The notes beneath the pieces are model-generated. The model worked only from the letters and a program-made list of their open reading frames with translations, did not search any database and was not told the origin of the DNA. The translations under genes were made by a program, and so were the position numbers. Shown in pieces: positions 1 to 10,876 of a DNA stretch of 64,000 nt (its first letter is position 1; each line of letters starts with the position of its first letter). The DNA comes from DATFVJ01 sp963820395 (lineage in GTDB: Bacteria; Actinomycetota; Actinomycetes; Streptosporangiales; Streptosporangiaceae). The stretch is from NCBI GenBank assembly GCA_963820395.1, contig CAWGAE010000030.1:62001-126000 (forward strand), written 5' to 3'.

Positions 1-220
1 GTCAGAGGTCACCCACTGCGGGTGAGGTGCGACAAGTTGCGTGCGGACCGACAGTTAGCCAGCGCCCCTAACCTTCGAGGCCACGTCATGCACCTGATCG
101 CCGGCGCCTCCCGGGCAAGCCGGGCCTGCCGTTCGCATCCGGGCCTGTGGTATGCGTACGGTTCACAGGCGGGCGAAACGGCAAAGAACCAGGGAAACTG
201 CAAGATCCAGAGGAACGGCG

Positions 221-2960
221 ATGAGTGCTGAAGGTGAGCGGGCGAACGGGTTCGGGCCGCTCGAGGATGGGTTGCGGCAGGCGAGCGACTGGTACCTGTG
301 GGGACCCTATGTGAGCGAGCGGCAGTGGGGAACGGTCCGGGAGGATTACAGCGCCGACGGCGAGGCATGGGACTACCTGCCGCACGACAACGCCCGTTCG
401 CATGCCTACCGGTGGGGCGAGGATGGCCTGGCCGGCTTCTGCGACATCGAGCAGCGGCTGTGCCTGGGGCTGGCGCTGTGGAATGGCCGTGACCCGATCC
501 TCAAGGAGCGGGCCTTCGGGCTGACCGGCGAAGAGGCGAACCATGGCGAGGACGTGAAGGAGTACTGGTGGTACCTGGACGCCCTGCCCAGCCACGCGTG
601 GAACCGCTGGCGGTACCACTACCCGCAGGCGGCGTTCCCGTATGAGGATCTGCGGGCCGAGAATGGCCGGCGCGGCAAGCTCGATCCCGAGTATGAGCTG
701 CTCGACACCGGCGTGTTCGACCATGATCGCTACTGGATCACCGAGGTCTGGTACGCCAAGGCGGACCCGACTGACCTGTTGATGACGGTCCGGGTGACCA
801 ACGCCGGCCCGGAAGCCGACACCCTGCACGTGCTGCCGACCGCGTGGTTCCGCAACACCTGGTCGTGGGACGCCGGCGCGCCCAAGCCGGTAATGGCCGG
901 CGCGGGCGGTTCGGCGATCACGATCGGGCACCCGTTCCTCGGCTCACTCGAACTACTGGCCGGCGAGGGCCCGGACCGCACGGTCCCGGTGCCATTGTTC
1001 TGCGAGAACGAGACCAACATTAAACGCCTCTTCGGCGCGCTCGCGACGACGCCGTACCCCAAGGACGGCATCAACGACCATCTGATCAGCGGTGCGGCCA
1101 CCGTCAACCCCGATCAGCACGGCACCAAGTGCGCGTTCTGGTACCGGCTGACGGTCGCACCCGGCGACACCGCCGAGCTGCGGCTGCGGCTGCGCCCGGC
1201 GGGGGAGGCCGGCGCGCACGCGGAGGCGGCCGGCGTTCAAGCGGGGGCGGCGGCCGCGCTCGGCAGCGACTTCGACCGCGTCGTCAAACAGCGCCGGGCC
1301 GAAGCCGACGAATTCTACACCGAGCTAACTCCGCAGGGGGCCAGCGCGAATGAGGCGATGGTGATGCGGCAGGCCTTCGCCGGGATGCTGTGGAGCAAGC
1401 AGCTGTACAACTACGACGTCGGCCCGCTGGCTCGATGGCGACCCGACCCAGCCGCCGCCGCCGCCGGGCCGGCGCGGCGGGCGCAATTCGCGGTGGCGCC
1501 ACTTCGATTCCTTCGACATCATGTCCATGCCGGACAAGTGGGAGTACCCCTGGTTCGCCGCCTGGGACCTGGCCTTCCACTGTGTGACCCTGGCGCACGT
1601 TGACCCGGCGTTCGCCAAGTACCAGCTGATCTTGCTGTGCCGGGAGTGGTTCCAGCATCCGAACGGGGCGCTGCCCGCCTACGAGTGGGACTTCGGTGAC
1701 GTGAACCCGCCGGTGCAGGCGTGGGCGGCGCTGGAGGTGTTCGCCATCGACGGCGGCCGCGACCTGGATTTTTTGAGCCGGGTGTTCGACAAGCTGCTGG
1801 TCAACTTCACCTGGTGGGTCAACCTGGAGGACGCGGGCGGCAACAACGTGTTCGAGGGCGGATTCCTCGGGCTGGACAACATCGGCCCGATCGACCGGTC
1901 GCACCTGCCGGTCGGCGGCACCCTGGAGCAGTCCGACGCGACCGGCTGGATGGCGTTTTACGCGATCGCGATGGCGACCATCGCCGGTGTGCTGCAGCGC
2001 AGCGGCCGGCGCCCGGCGGTCGATCTTGTCCTGAAGTTCCTCGAGCACTTCGCCGCCATCACCCAGGCCATGGATGACCAGGGCCTGTGGGACGACGCCG
2101 ACGGGCTGTATTACGACCGGCTGCTCACCCCGGACGGGACCGCGGTGCCGGTCAAGGTCCGGTCGATGGTCGGTGTCATCCCGATGCTGTCGGCGGCCGT
2201 CATCGACCAAGGGTGGCTCGCCCGGGCACTGGTGGTCGGCAAGCAGTTCGCGGGCTTCCTGGACCGGCATGGCCTGGCCGACCCGGACAAGCTCAGCGAA
2301 CAGGGCATGTTGCGTCATATGCCCGGCGGCCAGCATCTGCTGCTGTCGGTGGTCGGCATCGACCGGCTCGAGAAACTGTTCGCCAAGCTCTTCGACAAGA
2401 ACGAGTTCCTCTCCCCCTATGGGCTCCGGGCGCTGTCCGCCTACCATCGCGACCATCCCTACGAGCTGGACGTGGAGGGGATCCGGGCCACGATCGACTA
2501 CGAGCCCGCCGAATCCACTACCGCGATGTTCGGCGGGAACTCCAACTGGCGCGGGCCGATCTGGTTCCCGCTCAACTACCTCGTCGTCAACGTGCTCGAG
2601 CGCTACTACCGGTTCTTCGGTGACGAGCTCACGTTCGAGTACCCGGCCGGCTCGGGGTATAAGGTCCCGCTCGACATGATCGCCCTGGACCTGCAGGACC
2701 GGCTGATCTCCATCTTCACGGTCGGGCCGGACGGCCGGCGGCCCTGCTTCGGCCGGGTCGACCGGCTGCAGCACGACCCGGCCTGGGAAGACAACCTGAC
2801 GTTCAACGAGTACTTCCACGGCGACAACGGCGCCGGGCTCGGCGCCTCGCATCAGACCGGCTGGACCGGGCTGATCGCCGACGTGATCCGCCGCCGCCAC
2901 GGCGCGGTCACCTCGGTCGGCGACGTGATCCGCAGTATTGCCCAGCAGGCCCGGCCATGA
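221..2960 (+). CDS. GH63/MGH1-like glycoside hydrolase (one frameshift)
   Basis: This is a large cytosolic glucosidase-like protein of about 910 residues, with no signal peptide. The ATG at 221 follows an AGAGGAA ribosome site. The N-terminal half is read in one frame up to about 1420. The catalytic (alpha/alpha)6-barrel half continues in the next frame with the family hallmarks MPDKWEYPWFAAWD and GGNSNWRGPIW and ends at 2960. The frames join at GGCCCGC (1421-1426). Removing one C restores YDVGRWLDGDP, the expected family sequence, so I treat it as one gene carrying one extra base. It belongs to the MGH1-like/GH63 clan that hydrolyses alpha-glucosides or mannosylglycerate-type sugars; the substrate cannot be told from sequence. 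A glgX remnant follows with a 4-base ATGA overlap, which suggests a former alpha-glucan operon. Confidence 0.85.
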
Positions 2961-3130
2961 CACCGCCTCCGCGGCCCGCGGCCGCCAGCACCGCGGCAGC
3001 GCCCGCCAAGGCGTCACCCGCCACCGCGGCGCAGAGCGCGCCAGCGCTGCCGGGCAGCGAGTTCCCGCTCGGCGCGACCGCGGCTGACGGCGGCACGAAT
3101 TTCGCCGTCGCCGCGGCCGGCGCCGACGCG
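2957..3130 (+). pseudogene. glgX N-terminal remnant
   Basis: The reading frame starts at the ATG overlapping the glycosidase stop. After an Ala/Pro-rich leader it shows PGSEFPLGATAADGGTNF, the start of the N-terminal CBM48-like domain of glycogen debranching enzyme GlgX. Similarity stops after about 55 codons, near 3130, where the sequence changes to an unrelated endonuclease tail. GlgX is about 700 residues long, so more than 90 percent is missing. Its position directly behind a GH63-like enzyme fits a former trehalose/glycogen operon. Confidence 0.6.
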
Positions 3131-3149
3131 CCAATGGCGCGCGGCCCTG

Positions 3150-3273
3150 GCACCCTTACGCGGACATCGCCAGGTCAAACAAGCCCATGGCTGGCACCTC
3201 GAGCAACCCGAACCCGGCGCCCTGGAATGGACCACCCCCGGCGGGCCGCAAATACCGGGTCAGCAGGACATGA
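3150..3273 (+). pseudogene. DUF222/HNH endonuclease C-terminal remnant
   Basis: Read from about 3171, the sequence gives QVKQAHGWHLEQPEPGALEW followed by TTPGG and, after dropping one base near 3245, RKYRVSRT and a TGA at 3271. This pattern (HH/KQ..GW.LEQPEPG.LEWTTPGGR) is the typical C-terminus of actinobacterial DUF222/13E12-type HNH endonucleases. The HNH core and the DUF222 domain are absent. It is joined to the glgX fragment, so either the endonuclease gene once inserted into glgX or one deletion fused both. Called from recalled family pattern only. Confidence 0.55.
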
Positions 3274-3408
3274 CCCCGGCTGGCTCGGCCGGCTGGCATG
3301 ACCGGCTCGTACGGCCACCTGGCACGGCCGCATCGCAGTAACACCTGGCACGGCCACCTCGCAGGACCGCCCGGCAGCTGGCCACCTGAGCGGGCAAAGT
3401 CCGCCCGG

Positions 3409-5886
3409 CTATCGCGACTGCGGGCCAGGCGGGCCAGGCGGGTCATCGACGAGCCCAGCGCGCCTAAGTGCGTCCGCAATCGCGCCCCCGCCACCCGGAC
3501 CACCGGATCCGCGGCCATGGCCACTGTCCGCCCGGCGCGGCCGCCCGCTGCGCAGCGGGTGTCCCCGGCCGCCGACGCGGCGGGACTCACCACTGACATC
3601 GCCGCCGGACGCACCGCTGACTTCGCCGCCGTCAACGCCGCTGACCGCGCGAATGGCGTCGCCGATGGTGTCACCTCCGCCGCTGGCCACGCTGCGGACC
3701 TCGTCGTCGAGGCGCAGCGTGAGCGCGATGCGCTTGCGGGCGATGTCGACACCGAGCACCTTGACGCGAACTATGTCGCCTGGTTTCACCACCTCACGCG
3801 GGTCCATGACGAAGCTCTTCGACATCGCAGAAATGTGCACCAGACCATCCTGATGCACACCGACATCCACGAAGGCGCCGAACGCCGCGACGTTGGTGAC
3901 GACACCCTCGAGCAGCATGCCTGGCCGCAGGTCACCGAGGGTTTCCACGCCCTCCTTGAAGGACGCCGTGGTGAAGGCGGGACGTGGATCGCGACCTGGT
4001 TTCTCCAGTTCCCGCAGAATGTCGGTCACGGTCGGCAGGCCGAACGTGGCGTCGGCGAATTCCATCGGCTTGAGCCCGCGCAGCACCGTGGTGTTGCCGA
4101 TCAGCGCGGTGATGTCGCCGCCCGTCACCGCGAGGATCCGGCGCACGACCGGATACGCCTCCGGGTGCACGGCGGAGGCGTCGAGCGGATCGTCGCCGCC
4201 CGGAATGCGCAGGAAGCCGGCACACAGCTCGAACGCCTTCGGGCCAAGGCGGGGCACGTCCTTGAGCGCCCGCCGCGAGCGGAACGGGCCGCCCGCGTCC
4301 CGGTGCGCGACAATTCCCGCGGCGAGCCCGTCATTGATGCCGGAGACGCGTGCGAGCAGTGGTACCGAGGCGGTATTGATGTCGACCCCCACCGCATTCA
4401 CGCAATCCTCCACGACCACGTCGAGCGAGCGCGACAGCCTGGTCTCAGACAGGTCGTGCTGGTACTGGCCGACGCCGATCGACTTGGGGTCGATCTTGAC
4501 GAGCTCGGCGAGCGGATCCTGGAGCCTGCGGGCAATGGAGACCGCGCCACGCAGCGAGACGTCAAGGCCGGGTAGCTCACGGGAGGCATAGGCCGAGGCC
4601 GAGTACACCGACGCACCCGCCTCCGATACCATGATCTTGGTAAGTCCAAGCTCCGGATGCAGCTTGATCACCTCGGTCGCGAGCTTGTCGGTCTCCCGCG
4701 AGGCGGTACCATTGCCGATCGCGATCAGCTCGACGTGCTGCTCGCCCGCGAGCCGCGCGAGCACAGCGACGGCCTCGTGCCAGCGCCGCTGCGGCTCGTG
4801 CGGATAGACCGTCTCGGTCACCACCACCTTGCCCGTCGCGTCCACCACGGCGACCTTCACGCCGGTGCGGAAACCGGGATCCAGGCCCATCACGGGCCTG
4901 GTGCCGGCGGGCGCGGCAAGCAGCAGGTCGCGCAGGTTGGCGGCGAACACCCGCACCGCCTCGTCCTCAGCCGCCTGCCATAGGCGCATCCGCAGGTCGA
5001 TGCGGAGATGGACGATGATGCGCGTCCGCCAGGCGGAGCGCACCGTGTCCATCAGCCAGCGGCTGGCCGGCCCCCCGGAAAGCGAGATGGTGAAACGCCG
5101 CGCGATCCGCAGCTCGTAGTCGCTGGGGCCGTCCCGTTCCCCCGGTTCAAGCGCGAGCGGTTCCCCGGGTTCAAGCTCGAGGTCGAGGATCTCCTCCTTC
5201 TCACCCCGCAACAGCGCCAGGATCCGGTGCGAGGGCAGCCTGGTGAAGGGCTCTGAGAAATCGAAGTAGTCGGCGAACTTCGGCCCGGCATCCCGCTTGC
5301 CCTCGCGCACCTTCGACACCAGGCGGCCACGCGACCACATCTGCTCGCGCAGCGTCCCGATCAGGTCCGCGTCCTCGGCGAAGCGTTCGACCAGGATCGC
5401 GCGCGCGCCCTCGAGCGCGGCCGCGGCGTCCGGCACACCCCTTGCGTCGTCGGCGAACGCTGCGGCCGCCAGCCGCGGATCAACCGCGGGATCGGCGAGA
5501 AGCTGATCGGCCAGCGGCTCCAGCCCCGCTTCCCTGGCGATCCGGGCCTTGGTGCGGCGCTTGGGTTTGTATGGCAGGTAGATGTCCTCCAGGCGCGCCT
5601 TCGAATCGGCGGCCATGATCTGCGCCTCGAGATCGGGGCCGAGCTTGCCCTGACCGCGGACCGACTCGAGGATGGCGGCCCGCCGTTCGTCAAGCTCGCG
5701 CAGGTAGCGCAACCGCTCCTGCAGCGTGCGCAGCTGCACGTCGTCGAGCATGCCCGTCGCTTCCTTGCGGTAGCGGGCGATGAACGGGACTGTTGCCCCG
5801 CCATCGAGCAACTCCACGGCCGAGCGCACCTGCCGTTCGGCCGCGCCGATCTCGGCCGCGATCCGCTGATAGACAGACACCGTCAC
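3409..5886 (-). CDS. tex: Tex-family RNA-binding transcription accessory protein
   Basis: This is an 825-residue protein of the Tex family, nucleic-acid-binding factors linked to transcription and ribosome-associated RNA metabolism. The order of parts is canonical. The N-terminal Tex helical region includes ATVPFIARYRKEATG and DIYLPYKPKRRTKA. A YqgF/RuvC-like domain begins at VMGLDPGFRTGVKVAVVD, about residue 325. A helix-hairpin-helix region (KSIGVGQYQHD and after) follows, then an S1 domain (LLEGVVTNVAAFGAFVDVG) at about 640-720. A Gly/Ser/Arg-rich tail of about 100 residues follows the S1 domain; such tails are common in actinobacteria. The frame is intact and the gene stands alone, convergent with the glgX/HNH remnant. 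Confidence 0.95.
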   Translation of the reverse strand: MTVSVYQRIAAEIGAAERQVRSAVELLDGGATVPFIARYRKEATGMLDDVQLRTLQERLRYLRELDERRAAILESVRGQGKLGPDLEAQIMAADSKARLEDIYLPYKPKRRTKARIAREAGLEPLADQLLADPAVDPRLAAAAFADDARGVPDAAAALEGARAILVERFAEDADLIGTLREQMWSRGRLVSKVREGKRDAGPKFADYFDFSEPFTRLPSHRILALLRGEKEEILDLELEPGEPLALEPGERDGPSDYELRIARRFTISLSGGPASRWLMDTVRSAWRTRIIVHLRIDLRMRLWQAAEDEAVRVFAANLRDLLLAAPAGTRPVMGLDPGFRTGVKVAVVDATGKVVVTETVYPHEPQRRWHEAVAVLARLAGEQHVELIAIGNGTASRETDKLATEVIKLHPELGLTKIMVSEAGASVYSASAYASRELPGLDVSLRGAVSIARRLQDPLAELVKIDPKSIGVGQYQHDLSETRLSRSLDVVVEDCVNAVGVDINTASVPLLARVSGINDGLAAGIVAHRDAGGPFRSRRALKDVPRLGPKAFELCAGFLRIPGGDDPLDASAVHPEAYPVVRRILAVTGGDITALIGNTTVLRGLKPMEFADATFGLPTVTDILRELEKPGRDPRPAFTTASFKEGVETLGDLRPGMLLEGVVTNVAAFGAFVDVGVHQDGLVHISAMSKSFVMDPREVVKPGDIVRVKVLGVDIARKRIALTLRLDDEVRSVASGGGDTIGDAIRAVSGVDGGEVSGASGGDVSGESRRVGGRGHPLRSGRPRRADSGHGRGSGGPGGGGAIADALRRAGLVDDPPGPPGPQSR

Positions 5887-5931
5887 AGGCGCACTGTCCC
5901 ACGCGCCCGCCGGCCGCGCTAGCCTGACGCT

Positions 5932-5979
5932 GTGGTTTTCTCGGGCTCGCCCGCAGTGGTTTTCTCGGGCTCGCCCGCA
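5932..5979. repeat. 24-bp tandem duplication
   Basis: Two exact copies of a 24-base unit (GTGGTTTTCTCGGGCTCGCC plus CGCA) lie at 5932-5955 and 5956-5979, just upstream of tex and in the 264-base stretch between tex and the flavodoxin-like gene. A partial third copy starts with GTGG. I see no gene in 5887-6150. Confidence 0.8.
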
Positions 5980-6150
5980 GTGGCGATCGGGTTCTACGAA
6001 GGGCTCGAGGCGGACAACTCAAAGAGCCGGCACCACTCAAGCGGCACCACTCAAGGACTGGCTGGTTACTCATGTCGGACCCGGTCATGTCGGACCCGGA
6101 GACGAGGCTTCCTGAGCGTCAGCCACGTGCTCCCGGCCACCCAGCGGAGG

Positions 6151-6738
6151 CTAGTTGGCGGGCACCCCGGCGCCGACGAGTATGGCGGCCCAGTCGTGCG
6201 CCCGGTCGAGCTCGCCAGCGCGCATCGGGCCCTCCGCGTACTCGACGATGAAGCCCTCCGGCTCGGCGGCGAGGCTGTAGCCGTGCTCGCGCAGGCGGCG
6301 GGCGATGCCCCTCGCGGCGCCGCCGGCCAGCCGGCTGCCGAGCCGGGTGTCGAAGGCGGCTGCGCGGCGGCCCTTGGCCGCCTTGGGGACAGCGTGGAAC
6401 CAGGTACGCAGGCCGGGACCTTCGGCGTCCGGGTCCAGCGGGTGCTCGTCAGCGGAACCTCCATCGCCTCCGGAATCTCCAGCACATGCCGGGGGTGGAT
6501 TCCGTGTCACACCCTGCACAGCATCCCGGCGGCTCCGGGTGAACGTCATGCCGCGCGCGTGCGTCGGCCCGCCGACAATCACCAGATCGGCGGCCTCGAC
6601 CAGGTCCGGCGTGGCGGCGGACACGGGCACGCAGTTCACCGCGGTCCCGGCGGCCGCGTCGCGGATCCCGCATGTGATGGCAATGGCGACCTGGTGCGTA
6701 TTTCCGAATATGCTTTCGTATACAATGAGAACTTGCAT
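6151..6738 (-). CDS. Flavodoxin-like family protein
   Basis: This is a 195-residue protein with a flavodoxin N-terminus. QVLIVYESIFGNTHQVA contains the phosphate-binding loop pattern (S/T-x-x-G-N-T) for FMN. VIVGGPTHARGM is the second FMN loop, and a C-terminal alpha/beta half ends HDWAAILVGAGVPAN. The start ATG at 6738 follows an AGGAGGAGCGG ribosome site. Members of this actinobacterial group are soluble electron carriers or quinone-reductase-like proteins; the partner is unknown. It is divergent from the 5-oxoprolinase gene, with a duplicated 34-bp element between them. Confidence 0.85.
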   Translation of the reverse strand: MQVLIVYESIFGNTHQVAIAITCGIRDAAAGTAVNCVPVSAATPDLVEAADLVIVGGPTHARGMTFTRSRRDAVQGVTRNPPPACAGDSGGDGGSADEHPLDPDAEGPGLRTWFHAVPKAAKGRRAAAFDTRLGSRLAGGAARGIARRLREHGYSLAAEPEGFIVEYAEGPMRAGELDRAHDWAAILVGAGVPAN

Positions 6739-6838
6739 GGCCGCTCCTCCTGTTCCGACTTAACCCCCAGCCTGCGTCCCCTTGACTCCCAGCCTGCGCC
6801 CCGCCCGCGTCTGATGGCAGGGCCGGACGTCAGAGCAT

Positions 6839-6906
6839 GATGTGACTTATGTCCCGGTGGGATTGTGGTATTGATGTGACTTATGTCCCGGTGGGAGTTC
6901 TGGATT
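6839..6906. repeat. 34-bp tandem duplication spanning the oxoprolinase start
   Basis: Two adjacent 34-base units begin at 6839 and 6873. They share the exact 24-base block that begins GATGTGACTTATGTCCCGGT, and most of the remainder. The second copy supplies the start codon and first codons of the 5-oxoprolinase gene (ATG at 6883). On the minus strand each unit reads GGGACATAAGTCAC, one mismatch from a GGGAC-N4-GTCCC palindrome. The region lies between divergent genes, so it could be an operator pair or simply a replication-slip duplication of the gene start. Confidence 0.7.
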
Positions 6907-9900
6907 GACAGGGGTGGCACGTTCACCGACGTCGTCGCGCGGCAGCCGGACGGCAGGCTGACCGCGTGCAAGCTGCTGTCGGAGAACCCCGAACGGTACG
7001 ACGACGCGGTCATCGCGGGAATCCGCAGGCTGCTCCGGGTGCCGGCCGGGGGAGCCGGTGCCAGCCGAGCGGATCGGCGTGGTCAGGCTGGGCACCACGG
7101 TGGCGACGAACGCCCTGCTCGAGCGGAAGGGCGAGCCGACCGTGCTTGTCATCACCAAGGGATTCGCCGACGCGCTCCGGATCGCCTACCAGAACCGGCC
7201 GCGCATCTTCGACCTCGACATCGTCCTGCCTGAACCGCTTTACGCCCGGGTGATCGAGGCCGACGAGCGGATCGGGGCACGCGGCGAGGTGATCACCGAG
7301 CTCGACGAGGGCGCGCTGGCGCGCGACCTTCGTGACGCTTACAGCGAGGGCTTCCGCTCGGTCGCCGTGGTGTGCCTGCACGGCTACCGCTACCCCGGGC
7401 ACGAGACCCGGATCGGTAAGATCGCCCGCGGCATCGGCTTCCCACAGGTGTCGGAGTCCCACAAGACGAGCCCGCTGATGAAGCTGGTGTCGCGCGGCGA
7501 CACCACGGTCGTGGACGCTTACCTATCGCCCATCCTCGGCAGGTACGTGGATCAGGTGGCCCGCGAGCTGCGGGGAGTCCAGCTGCTTTTCATGCAGTCC
7601 AACGGCGGTCTCGCCGACGCCCGGACCTTCCGTGGCAAGGACTCGATCCTCTCCGGCCCGGCCGGCGGCATCGTCGGCATGGCGCGCGCCTCGGCCGCGG
7701 CCGGCTTCGACCGGGTGATCGGCTTCGACATGGGCGGCACCTCGACCGACGTCTCGCACTATGCGGGCGAGTTCGAACGCCAGTACGAGACCGAGGTGGC
7801 GGGGGTCCGCATTCGGGCGCCGATGCTGAGCATTCACACCGTCGCCGCCGGGGGCGGATCGATCCTGCATTTCGACGGCAGCAGGTACCGGGTCGGCCCG
7901 GATTCCGCGGGCGCGAATCCCGGCCCGGCGGCCTACCGGCGCGGCGGGCCGCTCACCGTCACCGATGCGAACATCGCGCTTGGCCGAATCCAGCCGGCCT
8001 ATTTCCCCGCGGTGTTCGGCGAGAGCGGTGACCAGCCCCTCGATGCCGCCGCCGCACGCGAGCGCTTCGCCCTTCTTGCGCGGCGGATCGAGGAAGCCAC
8101 GGGCGACAGGCGAGGCAGCGAGGAAGTGGCGGCAGGATTCCTGGAGATCGCGGTGACCAACATGGCCAATGCGATCAAGAAGATCTCGGTTCAGCGCGGT
8201 TACGACGTGACGCGCTACGTGCTCGCGACATTCGGCGGCGCGGGTGGGCAGCACGCGTGCGCGGTCGCCGATTTGCTCGGCATGACCAAGGTGCTCATCC
8301 ACCCCCTCGCCGGGGTCCTGTCCGCATACGGGATGGGGCTTGCGGACGTCATCGCAATGCGCGAGTCCGCGGTGGAGGCGCGGCTTTCCGAGGGGCTGCT
8401 GCCCGAACTCGACCGTGTCGCGGTGGACCTCGAAGCCGATGCCCTCGCCGAACTGAGGAGTACGGGCTCCGCCGCGGGCAACCGGGTCCGTTCCATCCGC
8501 CGTGCCCACCTTCGCTACGAGGGAACCGACACCGCCGTGGTGGTCCCAATGGGTCAGCTAGCCGGCATGGTCAGCCAGTTCGAAGCCAGGTACCAGCAGC
8601 GCTTCTCCTTCCTCATGCGCGACAAGCCGATCGTCGTGGAAGCCGTGTCGGTCGAACTGGCCGCCGACGGCGGCGAGCCGCCCGCCGCCGGGCACGTTAC
8701 CGCGCCCGGCGAACCTGCTCCACCGGTCCGCATGTTCGTCTCGGGTTCCTGGACCGATGTGCCGCTGCACCGCCGCGGCGAGTTGCGCTCGGGCCAGGTG
8801 ACCGAGGGTCCGGCAATCATTGTCGAGGACTTCGCCACCACCGTGGTCGAACCGGGCTGGCAGGCGACGGTCACCGGCCCGGGTGACTTGCTGGTAAGCC
8901 GTGTGAACGCGCTCCCGGCTCGCCGCGCCGTTGCCACGGGGGCCGTCGATCCGGTGCGGCTCGAGATCTTCAACAACCTGTTCATGTCCATCGCCGAGCA
9001 GATGGGGGTACGGCTGCAGAGCACAGCGCACTCGGTCAACATCAAGGAGCGCCTCGACTTCTCCTGCGCGATCTTCGACGCGGCGGGAAATCTGATCGCC
9101 AACGCACCGCACATCCCGGTCCACCTCGGCTCGATGGGCGAAAGCATCAAGATGGTAGCGGGGCGCAACGCGGGCCGGATCAGGCGCGGCGACGTCTACG
9201 CGCTCAACGACCCCTACCATGGCGGCACCCACCTGCCCGACATCACCGTGGTCACCCCGGTCTTCCGCGAAACAGCAGATGAGGACCGGACGGGCGACGA
9301 GATCCTCTTCTACGTCGCGTCGCGTGGCCACCACGCGGAGATCGGCGGCATGACCCCCGGCTCGATGCCGGCGTTCAGCACCCGCATCGAGGAGGAGGGG
9401 GTACTGATCGACAACTGGCTTCTGGCCGCCGGTGGCGAACTGCGGGAGTCCGACACGATCCGGCTGCTCCGCTCCGCGGTTTACCCCTCACGCAATCCGG
9501 GCACCAACATCGCGGACCTGCGGGCCCAGATCGCCGCCAACGAGAAAGGCGTGCGGGAAGTGCACCGGATGGTCGGGTACTACGGGCTGCACGTGGTGCG
9601 GGCTTACATGGGTTACGTGCAGGACAACGCCGAGGAGGCGGTGCGCCGCGTCATCCCCGGGCTGCGCGGCGGCGAGTGCAGCTACGAACTCGACAACGGC
9701 GCGGTGATCAAGGTGGCTGTCCGCGTCGACCCGCGGGCGCGGACCGCGGCGATCGACTTCACGGGCACGTCGCCGCAACTGACCGACAACTTCAACGCGC
9801 CGTCCTCGGTCGCGATGGCGGCGGTGCTCTATGTGCTGCGGACCCTGGTGGCCGATGACATCCCGCTCAATTCAGGCTGCCTCAAGCCGATCCGGGTGAC

Positions 9901-10522
9901 GATCCCGCCCGGAGGCATGCTGTCGCCCGGTTACCCGGCGGCCGTCGCCGCGGGCAATGTCGAGACATCGCAGGCCATCACCGGTGCGCTCTACGCCGCT
10001 CTCGGCGTCATGGCGGAGAGCGCCGGCACGATGAACAACGTCACCTTCGGCAACGACCGCCATCAGTACTACGAGACGGTGGCGGGCGGCAGCGGGGCGG
10101 GGAACGGATTCGCGGGCACCGACGTGGTGCAGACCCACATGACCAACTCAAGGCTCACCGACCCCGAGGTGCTCGAGTGGCGCTACCCGGTCCGGGTGGA
10201 CTGTTACCAGATCCGCCGTGGCAGCGGCGGCGGCGGACGCTGGCCAGGTGGTAACGGCGGCCGGCGCCATATTCGCTTCCTCGAGCCGATGACCGTGACC
10301 ACTCTCAGCACCCACCGGCGGGTACCGCCATACGGATTGGCGGGCGGGCTGCCGGGCGAGCCTGGCAGGCACTGGGTGGAGCGCGCTGACGGCTCAGTGA
10401 CCCCGATGCGAGCATGCGACTCCGTGCCGGTCGCGGCCGGTGACGTGTTCGTCATCGAGACACCCGGCGGCGGTGGATATGGGCCGCCTCCGATGCCAGC
10501 GGGCGCGCTCTCCATAGGATGA
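6883..10522 (+). CDS. 5-oxoprolinase / hydantoinase A-B fusion (one frameshift)
   Basis: This is an ATP-dependent 5-oxoprolinase or N-methylhydantoinase-type enzyme of about 1,210 residues, the usual length for the fused form. The N-terminal HyuA part begins WIDRGGTFTDVVA and carries the actin-like ATPase motifs RLGTTVATNALLE, MQSNGGL, LSGPAGG and GFDMGGTSTDVS. The HyuB part begins LEIFNNLFMSIAEQMG with NDPYHGGTHLPDI, and the C-terminus has GGGGYGPP. The first 55 codons and the rest lie in different frames. The run GGGGG at 7048-7052 has one G too many; with four Gs the protein reads AGEPVPAERIGVVRLG. Substrate (5-oxoproline or a hydantoin) is not resolved by sequence. YbjQ starts 4 bases downstream. 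Confidence 0.9.
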
Positions 10523-10526
10523 CGGC

Positions 10527-10874
10527 ATGGCGCAGTCATCAGGGTCCGGCATCCCGGTCACCACCGCGTTCGAACTGCCAGGCATGACCGTCGAGAAAGA
10601 CCTTGGTGTCGCGTTCGGCCTGGTCGTGCGCAGCATGGGTTTTGCCAGATCGGTCGGCGCCGGATTCAAGGCGCTGCGCCAGGGAGAGGTAACACAGTAC
10701 ACAGAGCTGCTCGAGGACAGCCGGCGTCACGCGATCGACCGGATGATCGAGAACGCGCGGCTGCTCGGCGCCAACGGCGTGGTCGCAATGCGCTTCGACT
10801 CCTCCGAGATGGGTCAGCAACTCACCGAGATCGTCGCCTATGGCACGGCCGTCGTCGTCCATCCCATGGCATAG
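10527..10874 (+). CDS. YbjQ/UPF0145 family protein
   Basis: This 115-residue protein belongs to the YbjQ (UPF0145) family of small multimeric cytosolic proteins with no proven function. Family features seen are VTTAFELPGMTV at the start, the central RSMGFARSVGAGFKALRQGE and the conserved second half ENARLLGANGVVAMRFDSSE, ending in AYGTAVVVHP. It starts four bases after the 5-oxoprolinase stop and is followed two bases later by a DUF1707 gene, so the three are probably cotranscribed. Confidence 0.9.
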   Translation: MAQSSGSGIPVTTAFELPGMTVEKDLGVAFGLVVRSMGFARSVGAGFKALRQGEVTQYTELLEDSRRHAIDRMIENARLLGANGVVAMRFDSSEMGQQLTEIVAYGTAVVVHPMA

Positions 10875-10876
10875 CC

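Noticed and set aside
86..931. Long minus-strand open frame opposite the glycosidase
   Set aside because: High-GC shadow frame: composition mirrors the third-codon GC bias of the real gene, with no recognisable domain.
5932..5979. CRISPR-like or att-like repeat
   Set aside because: Only two directly adjacent copies with no spacers, integrase or cas genes.
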